Notes: generated by a model from the letters alone, not told the origin. DNA of 5,785 nt from Chloroflexota bacterium (GCA_016875975.1 VGOF01000100.1:1-5785); one strand, 5' to 3'; shown: positions 1 through 5,461, counted from the stretch's first letter. Made by a program: numbers and translations.

Positions 1-770
1 CTATGAAGAAACGCAAAGAACCGTAAAACACGCTCACGGTCCTTCATCCTTTTGTCACTAAAATTTTTGTTCCACAAAGATAAATACTTGGAATCGTCGC
101 TAATCTTGGCAATTAGGTTGTTATATGAACCACGGTACAGACAGTTCCTTAATTCTTGATTGTTGAGACTCAAAGATCCTTGATTTAGTCTAGCGAACAG
201 CGCATATCGCATTCTCTCATCGGAATCTTTCAACAGTTTAACTATCGGTATCTTAGCTTGCCACAGAATTGTCTCGCGCTCGGCCTCCAATATTTTCGTT
301 ACCCCGTGACCGTTAAGCTGCGTTTTAATCTCCAGATTGACCAGTATGAGAGGAGATAGACTGACCCACGGAACAGCTACTCCAGCGACATTGGCTGGAC
401 CGGCGAACAAAGGCCTCATGAACCGAAAAAGCGAGGCTAATCGCTGATGACCATCGATTACTGTCCATTGACCACTAGACTCTTCCGCAACGAAAACAGG
501 TGGGGTTGGTAAGCAAAGTATCAGTGACTCTATGTACCGACTTGCTCTTCTGTCATCCCACACATAATGGCGTTGAAAATCTGGTTCCAGAATCAAATTA
601 TTATTTGCGTAGCGGTCCCATAATTCGCGAACAGTTATATCGGATTTCTCCGCCTTAATCGTTTGATACTCTGGGGGGATATTAAGTGGAATCTTATTAT
701 CTTCTTCTTCGTCTCGGGAAATATCATAGGATTCGTCTTCATCCTCATAGCTACCTCGCCTTCGCACCAT
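1..770 (-). CDS. DUF262 (GmrSD N-terminal-like, ParB-fold) protein, C-terminus cut by window edge
   Basis: I translated this directly from the minus strand: ATG at 770-768 and 256 uninterrupted codons to the left edge. Start choice rests on GGGAGG (777-782) six bases upstream of ATG. Residues 1-40 are charged and probably disordered (RRR, then acidic runs). The DUF262 hallmarks follow: EPDFQRHYVWDDRRASRYIE at 62-81, LPTPPVFV at 87-94, the signature VIDGHQRLASLF at 104-115, and LNQGSLSLNNQELRN at 195-209, which matches the family's LNTGG..L..QEIRN segment. In GmrS/GmrD-type restriction enzymes this fold binds nucleotide and helps restrict modified phage DNA; many stand-alone members have no assigned role. 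The first Gln of the usual DGQQR is His here. Fusion to a DUF1524 HNH domain cannot be judged because the C-terminus is missing. Sampled blocks are poorer in G+C than glnA, consistent with acquisition. Family assignment is secure; a role in defence is inference. Confidence 0.9.
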   Translation of the reverse strand, partial: MVRRRGSYEDEDESYDISRDEEEDNKIPLNIPPEYQTIKAEKSDITVRELWDRYANNNLILEPDFQRHYVWDDRRASRYIESLILCLPTPPVFVAEESSGQWTVIDGHQRLASLFRFMRPLFAGPANVAGVAVPWVSLSPLILVNLEIKTQLNGHGVTKILEAERETILWQAKIPIVKLLKDSDERMRYALFARLNQGSLSLNNQELRNCLYRGSYNNLIAKISDDSKYLSLWNKNFSDKRMKDRERVLRFFAFLH

Positions 771-1177
771 AAAACACCTCCCAATTGCGAAAGTAAGAAA
801 ATGGAAACTTGGCAAAAAGTATATCGCATTGGAAGTTTTTGTCAAGTGGAGCATCACCTGAATACAGAATCGACACCCCACAAGAAATGTAGATTAAGAT
901 TGCCCAAGCAAACATGCACTTCTGCTTCGGTGAGGGACCGCTCAGCACAGCTTTGCCTGCAGATTGAACATTGCACTAAAGGTACACTGGACAAACGTCC
1001 GCATCGTTCAGCACGTTCACGGTAAAGCTGATGAATACCGCGGTTTTGGTCACTCAGATAGCGACTGGGCTCTCACCGCTGATGGCCAAGAAGAAACGGG
1101 GTGTTTCCTCGCTGTCGCCCAGGATTGCTGTCTCTTATGTGCCGAGTCGCGCTTTGGCCTGTTGCTAGGGGGATATA
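771..1177. other. 407-bp gap between tRNA-Val 3' end and DUF262 gene; no gene supported
   Basis: The left 75 bases hold the ribosome-binding site and promoter of the DUF262 gene. I see no convincing gene in the remainder. The open frames there lack ribosome-binding sites, show no family motif, and either run into the tRNA or across the promoter. A modest hairpin is visible at 1090-1110 (GAAGAAAC, loop GGGGT, GTTTCCTC, one mismatch); it has no following T-run, so it is not a classical terminator. The stretch lies immediately 3' of a tRNA, so it could include the edge of an integrated element or decayed remnants, but no direct repeat of the tRNA end is seen in this window. Confidence 0.5.
818..845 (-). 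promoter_or_regulatory. Sigma-70 promoter for the DUF262 gene
   Basis: Read on the minus strand, a perfect -35 TTGACA (845-840) is followed by a 16-bp spacer and a near-consensus -10 TATACT (823-818). Transcription would start near 811 and give a leader of about 40 bases to the ATG at 770. The gene therefore appears to have its own promoter and does not depend on the tRNA upstream. Confidence 0.65.
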
Positions 1178-1253
1178 TGGTGGGCAGTACTGGACTTGAA
1201 CCAGTGACCTCTGCGATGTCAACGCAGCGCTCTAACCACTGAGCTAACCGCCC
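1178..1253 (-). tRNA. tRNA-Val (anticodon GAC), CCA encoded
   Basis: The minus-strand sequence folds into a full cloverleaf. The acceptor stem is GGGCGGT/ACTGCCC with one G-T pair. The D arm is GCTC/GAGC with an 8-base loop. The anticodon stem is CTGCG/CGCAG with loop TTGACAT, so the anticodon is GAC (window 1218-1220), reading Val codon GUC and, by wobble, GUU. A 5-base variable loop is followed by a T arm ACTGG/CCAGT with loop TTCAAGT. The discriminator is A and CCA is encoded at 1180-1178. All stems are intact, so the gene looks functional. Its own promoter lies just upstream at 1265-1294. No strong terminator is visible after the CCA. Confidence 0.97.
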
Positions 1254-1264
1254 ACACTGACCGC

Positions 1265-1294
1265 ATTGTAGCAGCGCCCCAAATCGCTAGTCAA
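1265..1294 (-). promoter_or_regulatory. Sigma-70 promoter for tRNA-Val
   Basis: On the minus strand, -35 TTGACT (1294-1289) and -10 TACAAT (1270-1265) are separated by 18 bp. The predicted start, near 1258, is about five bases before the mature tRNA 5' end at 1253, giving a very short leader typical of tRNA genes. G+C-rich sequence (GGGGCGC) fills the spacer. Confidence 0.7.
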
Positions 1295-1310
1295 GCTGAA
1301 TCGCCCTTGA
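1291..1310. repeat. Dyad TCAAG-N10-CTTGA between divergent -35 boxes (copy 1)
   Basis: A perfect 5-bp inverted repeat with a 10-bp spacer overlaps both the tRNA -35 (1289-1294) and the glnA -35 (1307-1312). The surrounding 24 bases (1289-1312) match positions 3410-3433 at 18 of 24 sites by my alignment, without gaps. Part of this identity is forced, because both copies contain two back-to-back -35 boxes (TTGA), but the adjoining GC, CCC and the central G and AT are not forced. It may be an operator or merely convergent promoter architecture. Confidence 0.4.
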
Positions 1311-1335
1311 ATAAAAGCATAACCTTCTTTATACT
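1307..1335 (+). promoter_or_regulatory. Sigma-70 promoter for glnA
   Basis: -35 TTGAAT (1307-1312), a 17-bp spacer and -10 TATACT (1330-1335) give an expected start near 1342 and a leader of about 55 bases. The opposing tRNA -35 ends only 12 bp away. I see no GlnR-type box (TGTNA-N7-TNACA) or sigma-54 -24/-12 element, so regulation by those routes is not supported here. Confidence 0.7.
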
Positions 1336-1353
1336 TAGTGCCCACAAAGAGTA

Positions 1354-1370
1354 GGCAAAATCCCCTTGCC
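1354..1370 (+). promoter_or_regulatory. Small hairpin in the glnA leader
   Basis: GGCAA (1354-1358) and TTGCC (1366-1370) form a perfect 5-bp stem with a 7-base loop (AATCCCC). It sits between the predicted transcription start and the ribosome-binding site at 1387-1392. It is short and has no T-run, so it is at most a leader structure or a protein-binding dyad. The glnA location makes it worth recording, but chance occurrence is plausible. Confidence 0.25.
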
Positions 1371-1396
1371 ACAATCGGCTATCCACAGGAGGTAAC

Positions 1397-2734
1397 ATGG
1401 GCAAGAAAGATGACGAGGCAAAAGCATACGTCCTCAAGAAAGTAAAGGAACAGGACGTAAAATTCATCAGGTTCTGGTTCACAGACATCCTCGGTTTTTT
1501 GAAGAGCTTCTCCATCACCGCCGACCATCTCGAAGGCGCTCTGGAAAACGGCATGGGCTTCGACGGCTCATCCATTCAGGGTTTTGCCCGTATCGACGAG
1601 AGCGATATGATAGCCATACCTGACCCCACCACCTTCCAACTGATACCCTGGCGCCCCAAAGAGCAGGGCGTGGCCAGGATGTTCTGCGATATATGCTGGC
1701 CCGGTGGCCAACCATTCGAAGGCGACCCTCGCTACATACTCAAGAGAAATCTCAAGCGCGCCGCCGACATGGGTTACACCTTCTACGTTGGCCCGGAACT
1801 GGAATACTTCTACTTCAAGGACGACTGCTCAACTGAATTCTTGGACCTGGGTGGCTATTTTGACCTGACGCCACCAGAGGCAGCCAGCGACCTGCGAAGA
1901 AAAACGATTCTCATCCTAGAGGAAATGGGCATCGGGGTAGAATATAGCCACCACGAAGTAGCCCCCAGTCAGCACGAGATCGACCTGCATTACACTGACG
2001 CCTTATCCATGGCCGATAACGTTATGACCTATCGAGTGGCTGTCAAACAGGTGGCTCAAGACCACGGCGTCTATGCTACCTTCATGCCCAAGCCCGTTTT
2101 TGGAGTCAATGGCAGCGGGATGCATGTTCACATGTCATTGTTCAAGGGAAGCTCTAACGCCTTCTTCGACAAGAATGCCCAGTATCACCTGTCCAAGGTA
2201 GCCCTGGAATTTCTGGCCGGGATTCTTAAACATGCTCCGGAGATAACCTCAATAACCAACCAGTGGGTCAACTCTTACAAACGCCTTGTCCCCGGCTATG
2301 AAGCACCTTGTTACCTTACCTGGGCACGAAGAAACAGGTCTGACCTCATCAGGGTTCCCGAGTATCAACCCGGAAGAGAAACTGCCACTAGAATTGAGTT
2401 CAGGTCACCCGACCCCGCCTGCAACCCATACCTTGCCTTCAGCGTCCTGCTCGCCGCCGGACTGGAAGGAATCGAAAAGGGCTACGAGCCGCCACCACCA
2501 ATGGAAAGAAACGTCTTTGAAATGGGCCCTGAGGAAAGAGAGAAACGGAAAATCAAAACACTCCCGGGTAGCCTGCATGAATCAGTTCAACTCACCAAGA
2601 AGAGCGAACTGGTGAAGAAAGCACTGGGTGAACACCTATTCAACGGATTTATACGCAATAAAGAAGTTGAGTGGGACAGATATCGGACTTATATAACCGA
2701 TTACGAGCTGAAGAACTATCTATCGATTCTCTAG
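1397..2734 (+). CDS. glnA: Glutamine synthetase, type I (alpha subtype)
   Basis: This enzyme makes glutamine from glutamate, ammonium and ATP as a cytosolic dodecamer. The 445-residue length fits GSI-alpha, which lacks the roughly 25-residue insertion of adenylylated GSI-beta. Visible signatures are GFDGSSIQGFARIDESD (54-70), VGPELEYF (131-138) with metal-ligand glutamates E134 and E136, HHEVAPSQHEID (185-196) with E187 and E194, NGSGMHVHMS (238-247) with H243, the ammonium-site flap NSYKRLVPGYEAP (292-304) with E302, and RIEFRSPD (332-339) with E334. R65 sits where the feedback-inhibition Arg of Bacillus GSI-alpha lies (family knowledge). At the position of the adenylylated Tyr the sequence reads RNVFEM (371-376), a Phe, so adenylylation is not expected. 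Start is fixed by AGGAGG (1387-1392), four bases before ATG. It is monocistronic and converges on the next gene with a 16-bp gap. Confidence 0.98.
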   Translation: MGKKDDEAKAYVLKKVKEQDVKFIRFWFTDILGFLKSFSITADHLEGALENGMGFDGSSIQGFARIDESDMIAIPDPTTFQLIPWRPKEQGVARMFCDICWPGGQPFEGDPRYILKRNLKRAADMGYTFYVGPELEYFYFKDDCSTEFLDLGGYFDLTPPEAASDLRRKTILILEEMGIGVEYSHHEVAPSQHEIDLHYTDALSMADNVMTYRVAVKQVAQDHGVYATFMPKPVFGVNGSGMHVHMSLFKGSSNAFFDKNAQYHLSKVALEFLAGILKHAPEITSITNQWVNSYKRLVPGYEAPCYLTWARRNRSDLIRVPEYQPGRETATRIEFRSPDPACNPYLAFSVLLAAGLEGIEKGYEPPPPMERNVFEMGPEEREKRKIKTLPGSLHESVQLTKKSELVKKALGEHLFNGFIRNKEVEWDRYRTYITDYELKNYLSIL

Positions 2735-2750
2735 GACCTGAACAGATAGA

Positions 2751-2960
2751 TTAGACGCTGTTTGTCCTTTTGCCACCAGTTTTTGTGGAGCTCGTCAGCA
2801 TTATCTGAATAACGTTATCGCACTTGGGACAGACCAACTCAATAGTAACAGGCTGCCTCATCACCCTCTCCACCAAATTAGTGACTATGGAATCTATATT
2901 GTCTAACCGCTGGTCTAGCATCTCAAAACGCTGCTTGAATTGTTCATCTTTCGCTGCCAA
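2751..2960 (-). CDS. Small coiled-coil protein with one CxxC motif, function unknown
   Basis: The 69-residue frame begins with TTG (2960-2958). The start is supported by AGGAG (2968-2972) seven bases upstream and by the absence of a better candidate. Residues 8-33 show an unbroken hydrophobic 4-3 heptad pattern (F8, F12, L15, L19, I22, V26, L29, V33), which predicts an amphipathic coiled coil. A short beta-like segment follows, with CPKCDNVIQI at 44-53. The tail (about 55-69) is polar and rich in Thr, Ser and Lys. A single CxxC supplies half of a tetracysteine zinc site, so metal binding would probably need a dimer; that is inference. It lies 63 bp downstream of the 107-residue gene on the same strand, and no promoter is evident in that gap, so the two are probably co-transcribed. 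No family is recognised. It is likely a real gene because of the ribosome-binding site and the coherent heptad. Confidence 0.65.
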   Translation of the reverse strand: MAAKDEQFKQRFEMLDQRLDNIDSIVTNLVERVMRQPVTIELVCPKCDNVIQIMLTSSTKTGGKRTNSV

Positions 2961-3011
2961 AATCCTACTCCTACAATCACAATATTTTGAAAAACCAATG
3001 CCCCAGGATTT

Positions 3012-3032
3012 AGCCTGAAAAATCTACAGGCT
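3012..3032. other. Hairpin spanning the stop codon of the 107-residue gene
   Basis: AGCCTG (3012-3017) and CAGGCT (3027-3032) form a perfect 6-bp stem with a 9-base loop that contains the TAG stop (3026-3024) of the upstream gene. On the transcribed strand the loop is TAGATTTTT and the stem is followed by AAATCC, so this is not a classical intrinsic terminator. It could set the ratio of the 107-residue and 69-residue products or protect the message end. Evidence is structural only. Confidence 0.3.
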
Positions 3033-3347
3033 CTTCTCGGCAACACCCATTGCCCCTAGCTCTTCCTTATCCGTCTTCATTAGGCTGTCCAGATGATTGC
3101 TAACAGTACCCTCAAGGTATTTCCTGAAAGCCTCTCGGGCGGCAGGTGAAGACCTCACCGCTATCTTTGCACGGTGCCATTCTTCGGCTATGAGAGCATT
3201 TACACGCTCCGGGCTTAGGGGAAACTCTTCACCCATCATAGCCTCTGCCCTATCCAGAACTCTGCTCATGACAGCCCTCTTCAGACGGTCGAAAGAAAGG
3301 AACTCCTCATAGGAGTAAGGCTTGGATGTCCACATTTCTTCTGCCAT
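3024..3347 (-). CDS. Helical 107-residue protein, function unknown
   Basis: The ATG at 3347-3345 follows GGAGGT (3359-3354) at six bases, and a consensus promoter lies at 3387-3415, so this is very probably a translated gene. The protein is charged and predicted mostly helical: an N-terminal aromatic segment (WTSKPYSYEEFLSFDRL, 6-22), a helix through about residue 38 (KRAVMSRVLDRAEAMM), a Pro break (EFPLSPERV, 41-49), a second long helix (about 50-80, with EEWHRAK at 55-61), and a third around 82-97. It has no cysteine, signal peptide or membrane segment, so a soluble cytosolic protein is likely. I do not recognise a family. It is the first gene of a probable two-gene unit with the CxxC protein downstream, and it is divergent from the EF-Tu domain II-like gene, with which it shares a short promoter region. 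Confidence 0.8.
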   Translation of the reverse strand: MAEEMWTSKPYSYEEFLSFDRLKRAVMSRVLDRAEAMMGEEFPLSPERVNALIAEEWHRAKIAVRSSPAAREAFRKYLEGTVSNHLDSLMKTDKEELGAMGVAEKSL

Positions 3348-3386
3348 CTTGTGACCTCCAACCTTAATCAGGCGGTATCATCGCCT

Positions 3387-3415
3387 ATAATATGCCCAAC
3401 AAGACACCTTGTCAA
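3387..3415 (-). promoter_or_regulatory. Consensus sigma-70 promoter for the 107-aa/69-aa gene pair
   Basis: On the minus strand, a perfect -35 TTGACA (3415-3410), an optimal 17-bp spacer and -10 TATTAT (3392-3387) precede the gene. The start would be near 3380, leaving a leader of about 33 bases. This is the strongest-looking promoter in the window. An inverted repeat ACAAG-ACAC-CTTGT (3399-3412) covers part of the spacer and the -35 box and is placed where a repressor could act. Confidence 0.75.
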
Positions 3416-3431
3416 GCAGCATTACCCTTGA
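3412..3431. repeat. Dyad TCAAG-N10-CTTGA between divergent -35 boxes (copy 2)
   Basis: This copy has the same half-sites and 10-bp spacing as 1291-1310 and again overlaps two opposing -35 boxes separated by 12 bp (3416-3427). The local sequence also contains a direct repeat TTGTCAAG (3409-3416 and 3433-3440), so CTTG/CAAG elements are unusually dense in this intergenic region. Confidence 0.4.
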
Positions 3432-3441
3432 TTTGTCAAGG
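3426..3441. repeat. Inverted repeat CCTTGA-TTTG-TCAAGG over the -35 box
   Basis: A perfect 6-bp inverted repeat with a 4-base centre overlaps the whole -35 hexamer (3428-3433) of the EF-Tu-like gene promoter and reaches into its spacer. Its position would suit an operator. It could also be a chance product of a TTGATT -35 next to TGTCAAG. Confidence 0.4.
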
Positions 3442-3456
3442 CAGGCAACCTATACT
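3428..3456 (+). promoter_or_regulatory. Sigma-70 promoter for the EF-Tu domain II-like gene
   Basis: -35 TTGATT (3428-3433), a 17-bp spacer and -10 TATACT (3451-3456) place the start near 3463, about 20 bases before the ATG at 3483. The ribosome-binding site GGGAGGTGAG (3468-3477) would thus lie almost at the 5' end of the message. Confidence 0.7.
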
Positions 3457-3482
3457 AAACTAAAAGCGGGAGGTGAGAACAA

Positions 3483-3737
3483 ATGCCAGAAATAGAGATC
3501 GGCCGTGTGAGTGACTTCTTTGCCAAGCCCGTAGTAGCCGGTATAGACTTAACCGGTACGCTGCAAGTTGGCGACAAGATTCACATCAAAGGGCATACTA
3601 CAGATGTAGAGCTTACAGTGGAATCTATGCAAATCCACAATGCTAACGTGACCGAAGCCAAAGCCGGAGACGCTGTAGGCATCAAGGTCACTGACCGCGT
3701 AAGACCCGGAGACCACGTATATAAGGTCACACCTTGA
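3483..3737 (+). CDS. Stand-alone EF-Tu domain II-like beta-barrel protein (translation elongation factor-like)
   Basis: The 84 residues form essentially one beta-barrel of the type found as domain II in translational GTPases. Visible landmarks are IGRVSDFFAKPVVAGIDLTG (6-25), LQVGDKIHIKGHTTD (27-41), an ESMQIHN segment (47-53), the acidic/glycine stretch EAKAGDAVGIKV (58-69), and DRVRPGDHVYKV (71-82). The same pattern is known to me from short proteins annotated as translation elongation factor-like and from the C-terminal domain of some U32 peptidases. There is no P-loop or other GTPase motif, so it cannot be a GTPase. Its role is not established; RNA or ribosome binding is only a possibility from fold analogy. 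Start is fixed by GGAGGT (3469-3474), eight bases before ATG. It is apparently monocistronic, divergent from the 107-residue gene, and its stop lies 6 bp from the converging ribH stop. Confidence 0.88.
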   Translation: MPEIEIGRVSDFFAKPVVAGIDLTGTLQVGDKIHIKGHTTDVELTVESMQIHNANVTEAKAGDAVGIKVTDRVRPGDHVYKVTP

Positions 3738-3743
3738 TATACA

Positions 3744-4214
3744 TTAACCGCCGATGGATTTCACCAGGTTCGCCATCTCGATGGCACCCATCGCTGCTTT
3801 GAATCCTCGGTTGCCTTCTTTGGCGCCGGCTCGCTCGAGAGCCTGCTCAAGCGTATCGGCAGTTATGATCCCCTGAATTACTGGCAACCCCAGGTCCAGG
3901 CTAATCCTGGAAATGCCTCTATTCACCTCAGAGGCCACATATTCGAAATGAGGCGTGCCGCCACGGATGACGCACCCCAAACACATGATTGCGTTGTATT
4001 TCCCCGTCTGTGCCAGCTTCTTGGCTATGATAGGAATCTCCATAGAGCCAGGAGTCCAGGCCACATCAATATCCTGCTCCGCCACACCGTGCCGCAGTAG
4101 CCCATCCTTGGCCCCCTCAAGTAACCTGGTAGTAATCACTTCGTTGAACCGCGAAACAACCACGCCGAATTTCAACCCTTTGCCCAGTAATGCGCCTTCA
4201 TATTGCTTAGCCAT
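3744..4214 (-). CDS. ribH: 6,7-dimethyl-8-ribityllumazine synthase
   Basis: RibH condenses 5-amino-6-ribitylamino-uracil with 3,4-dihydroxy-2-butanone-4-phosphate to give lumazine, the penultimate step to riboflavin. Family members assemble into pentamers or 60-mer capsids in the cytosol. The 156-residue length is typical. Motifs seen are SRFNEVIT (21-28, substrate-binding Phe-Asn), TPGSMEIP (54-61), [13 protein letters not shown] (81-93) with the catalytic His at 89, [16 protein letters not shown] (115-130) with the phosphate-binding Arg near 128, and KEGNRG (132-137). The ATG at 4214 follows AGGAGG (4226-4221) by six bases. It lies 23 bp after ribBA and is the last gene of the operon visible here. 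No hairpin/T-run terminator is seen before the converging gene. Confidence 0.98.
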   Translation of the reverse strand: MAKQYEGALLGKGLKFGVVVSRFNEVITTRLLEGAKDGLLRHGVAEQDIDVAWTPGSMEIPIIAKKLAQTGKYNAIMCLGCVIRGGTPHFEYVASEVNRGISRISLDLGLPVIQGIITADTLEQALERAGAKEGNRGFKAAMGAIEMANLVKSIGG

Positions 4215-4237
4215 TGAACGCCTCCTCTTCTCTAAGG

Positions 4238-5455
4238 TTAACCTTCGATGGACTCATCCATGCCCAACATATGTCCCAACTTCTGCTGTTTAGTTTTAAG
4301 ATACTCAAGGTTATAAGGAGTTGGCGACACCCTCACCGGTATCGTCTCCACTATCTCTAGCCCGTAGCTTTCCAGCCCGATTACCTTTTTGGGATTGTTT
4401 GTAAGCAGCTTTATTTTATGTAACCCCAGGTCGGCCAGAATCTGCGCACCGATGCCATAATCCCTCAAGTCCGGTTCAAAGCCCAGTGCTATATTGGCTT
4501 CTACTGTATCAAGCCCCTGGTCCTGGAGCGCATATGCCCGCAATTTGTTATGAAAGCCGATTCCTCTGCCTTCCTGTCGCATATATAGGAAGACACCACG
4601 CCCTTCGGCAGCAATATGCTCCATGGCCAAACTAATCTGGTCGCCACAATCACAACGCAGGCTGCCAAATACATCACCGGTCAAACATTCGCTATGCACA
4701 CGCACCAGCACTGGCTCCATGCCAGAGATTTCACCCCTTATCAAGGCAACATGCTCATCGGCATCAACTTTACTTCTATAGGCAATAGCCGCAAAATCGC
4801 CGTACCTGGTAGGCAACTTGGCTTCAGCCACCCTCTCCACCAACTTCTCTTTGATGTGCCGATAAGCAATGAGGTCAGCAATGCTCACTATCTTAATCCC
4901 GAACCTGTCGCCCATTACTTCCAGCTCAGGCAGACGAGCCATAGTCCCATCATCATTCATTATTTCACAGATTACACCTGCAGGATAAAGACCAGCTAGC
5001 TTGGCCAAATCCACTATGGCTTCGGTATGCCCAGCTCTGACCAAAACACCACCTTCGCGAGCACGTAGCGGAAACATATGCCCGGGATAGGCGATATCCT
5101 CAGGCTTGGTACTGGAGTCAAGAACAGTCCTCACCGTTGCTGCCCTATCCGGTGCCGAAATGCCACTGGATGTTCTGTGTTTTGCCTCAATCGACACAGT
5201 GAAAGCAGTCGAAAACTTCGATGTGTTAACCTGAACCATAGGCGGAATCCTCAGTTCGTCTAGGCGCTGCCCAATTATAGGCATGCAGATCAATCCTCGA
5301 GCATACTTGCTCATGAAGTTAATCGCTTCCGGAGTCACCTTCTCAGCAGCTATCGCTATATCGCCCTCATTCTCGCGGTTTTCATCATCGACAATAATGA
5401 TAAACTTGCCGGCGCTAATATCAGCGATAGCTTCTGGAATCGTTGCAAATGACAT
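4238..5455 (-). CDS. ribBA: Bifunctional 3,4-dihydroxy-2-butanone-4-phosphate synthase / GTP cyclohydrolase II
   Basis: This fused enzyme feeds both arms of riboflavin synthesis: ribulose-5-phosphate to dihydroxybutanone phosphate plus formate, and GTP to the diaminopyrimidine precursor. The 405-residue length is normal for RibBA. The N-terminal RibB half (about 1-200) has the acidic loop [10 protein letters not shown] (23-32), [14 protein letters not shown] (96-109) and [10 protein letters not shown] (141-150). The C-terminal RibA half (about 206-405) has the zinc cysteines C257, C268 and C270 in [17 protein letters not shown], the RQEGRGIG loop (293-300), [10 protein letters not shown] (331-340) with the probable catalytic Tyr333, and TNNPKK (352-357). 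Both active sites look intact. The ATG at 5455 lies 6 bp after the ribE stop, and its ribosome-binding site overlaps that stop, which suggests translational coupling. Confidence 0.98.
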   Translation of the reverse strand: MSFATIPEAIADISAGKFIIIVDDENRENEGDIAIAAEKVTPEAINFMSKYARGLICMPIIGQRLDELRIPPMVQVNTSKFSTAFTVSIEAKHRTSSGISAPDRAATVRTVLDSSTKPEDIAYPGHMFPLRAREGGVLVRAGHTEAIVDLAKLAGLYPAGVICEIMNDDGTMARLPELEVMGDRFGIKIVSIADLIAYRHIKEKLVERVAEAKLPTRYGDFAAIAYRSKVDADEHVALIRGEISGMEPVLVRVHSECLTGDVFGSLRCDCGDQISLAMEHIAAEGRGVFLYMRQEGRGIGFHNKLRAYALQDQGLDTVEANIALGFEPDLRDYGIGAQILADLGLHKIKLLTNNPKKVIGLESYGLEIVETIPVRVSPTPYNLEYLKTKQQKLGHMLGMDESIEG

Positions 5456-5461
5456 GAGAGT

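Noticed and set aside
635..829. Minus-strand 64-residue frame
   Set aside because: It overlaps the DUF262 gene out of frame, while the DUF262 frame has family motifs and an ideal ribosome-binding site.
751..948. Minus-strand 65-residue frame with a hydrophobic stretch, upstream of DUF262
   Set aside because: It starts with a non-ATG codon without a ribosome-binding site, runs through the DUF262 promoter, and overlaps the well-supported DUF262 start in another frame.
1090..1110. Hairpin as a terminator after tRNA-Val
   Set aside because: The stem has a mismatch, lies about 70 bases from the CCA, and has no T-run on either strand.
1082..1168. Short plus-strand frame beginning MAKKKRG
   Set aside because: Only 28 codons, no ribosome-binding site upstream, no promoter seen, no known family.
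964..1242. Plus-strand frame ending in a GLEPVTSAMSTQRSNH-like stretch
   Set aside because: The C-terminal part is the antisense of tRNA-Val, a well-known source of spurious proteins. It has no ribosome-binding site and no recognisable domain.
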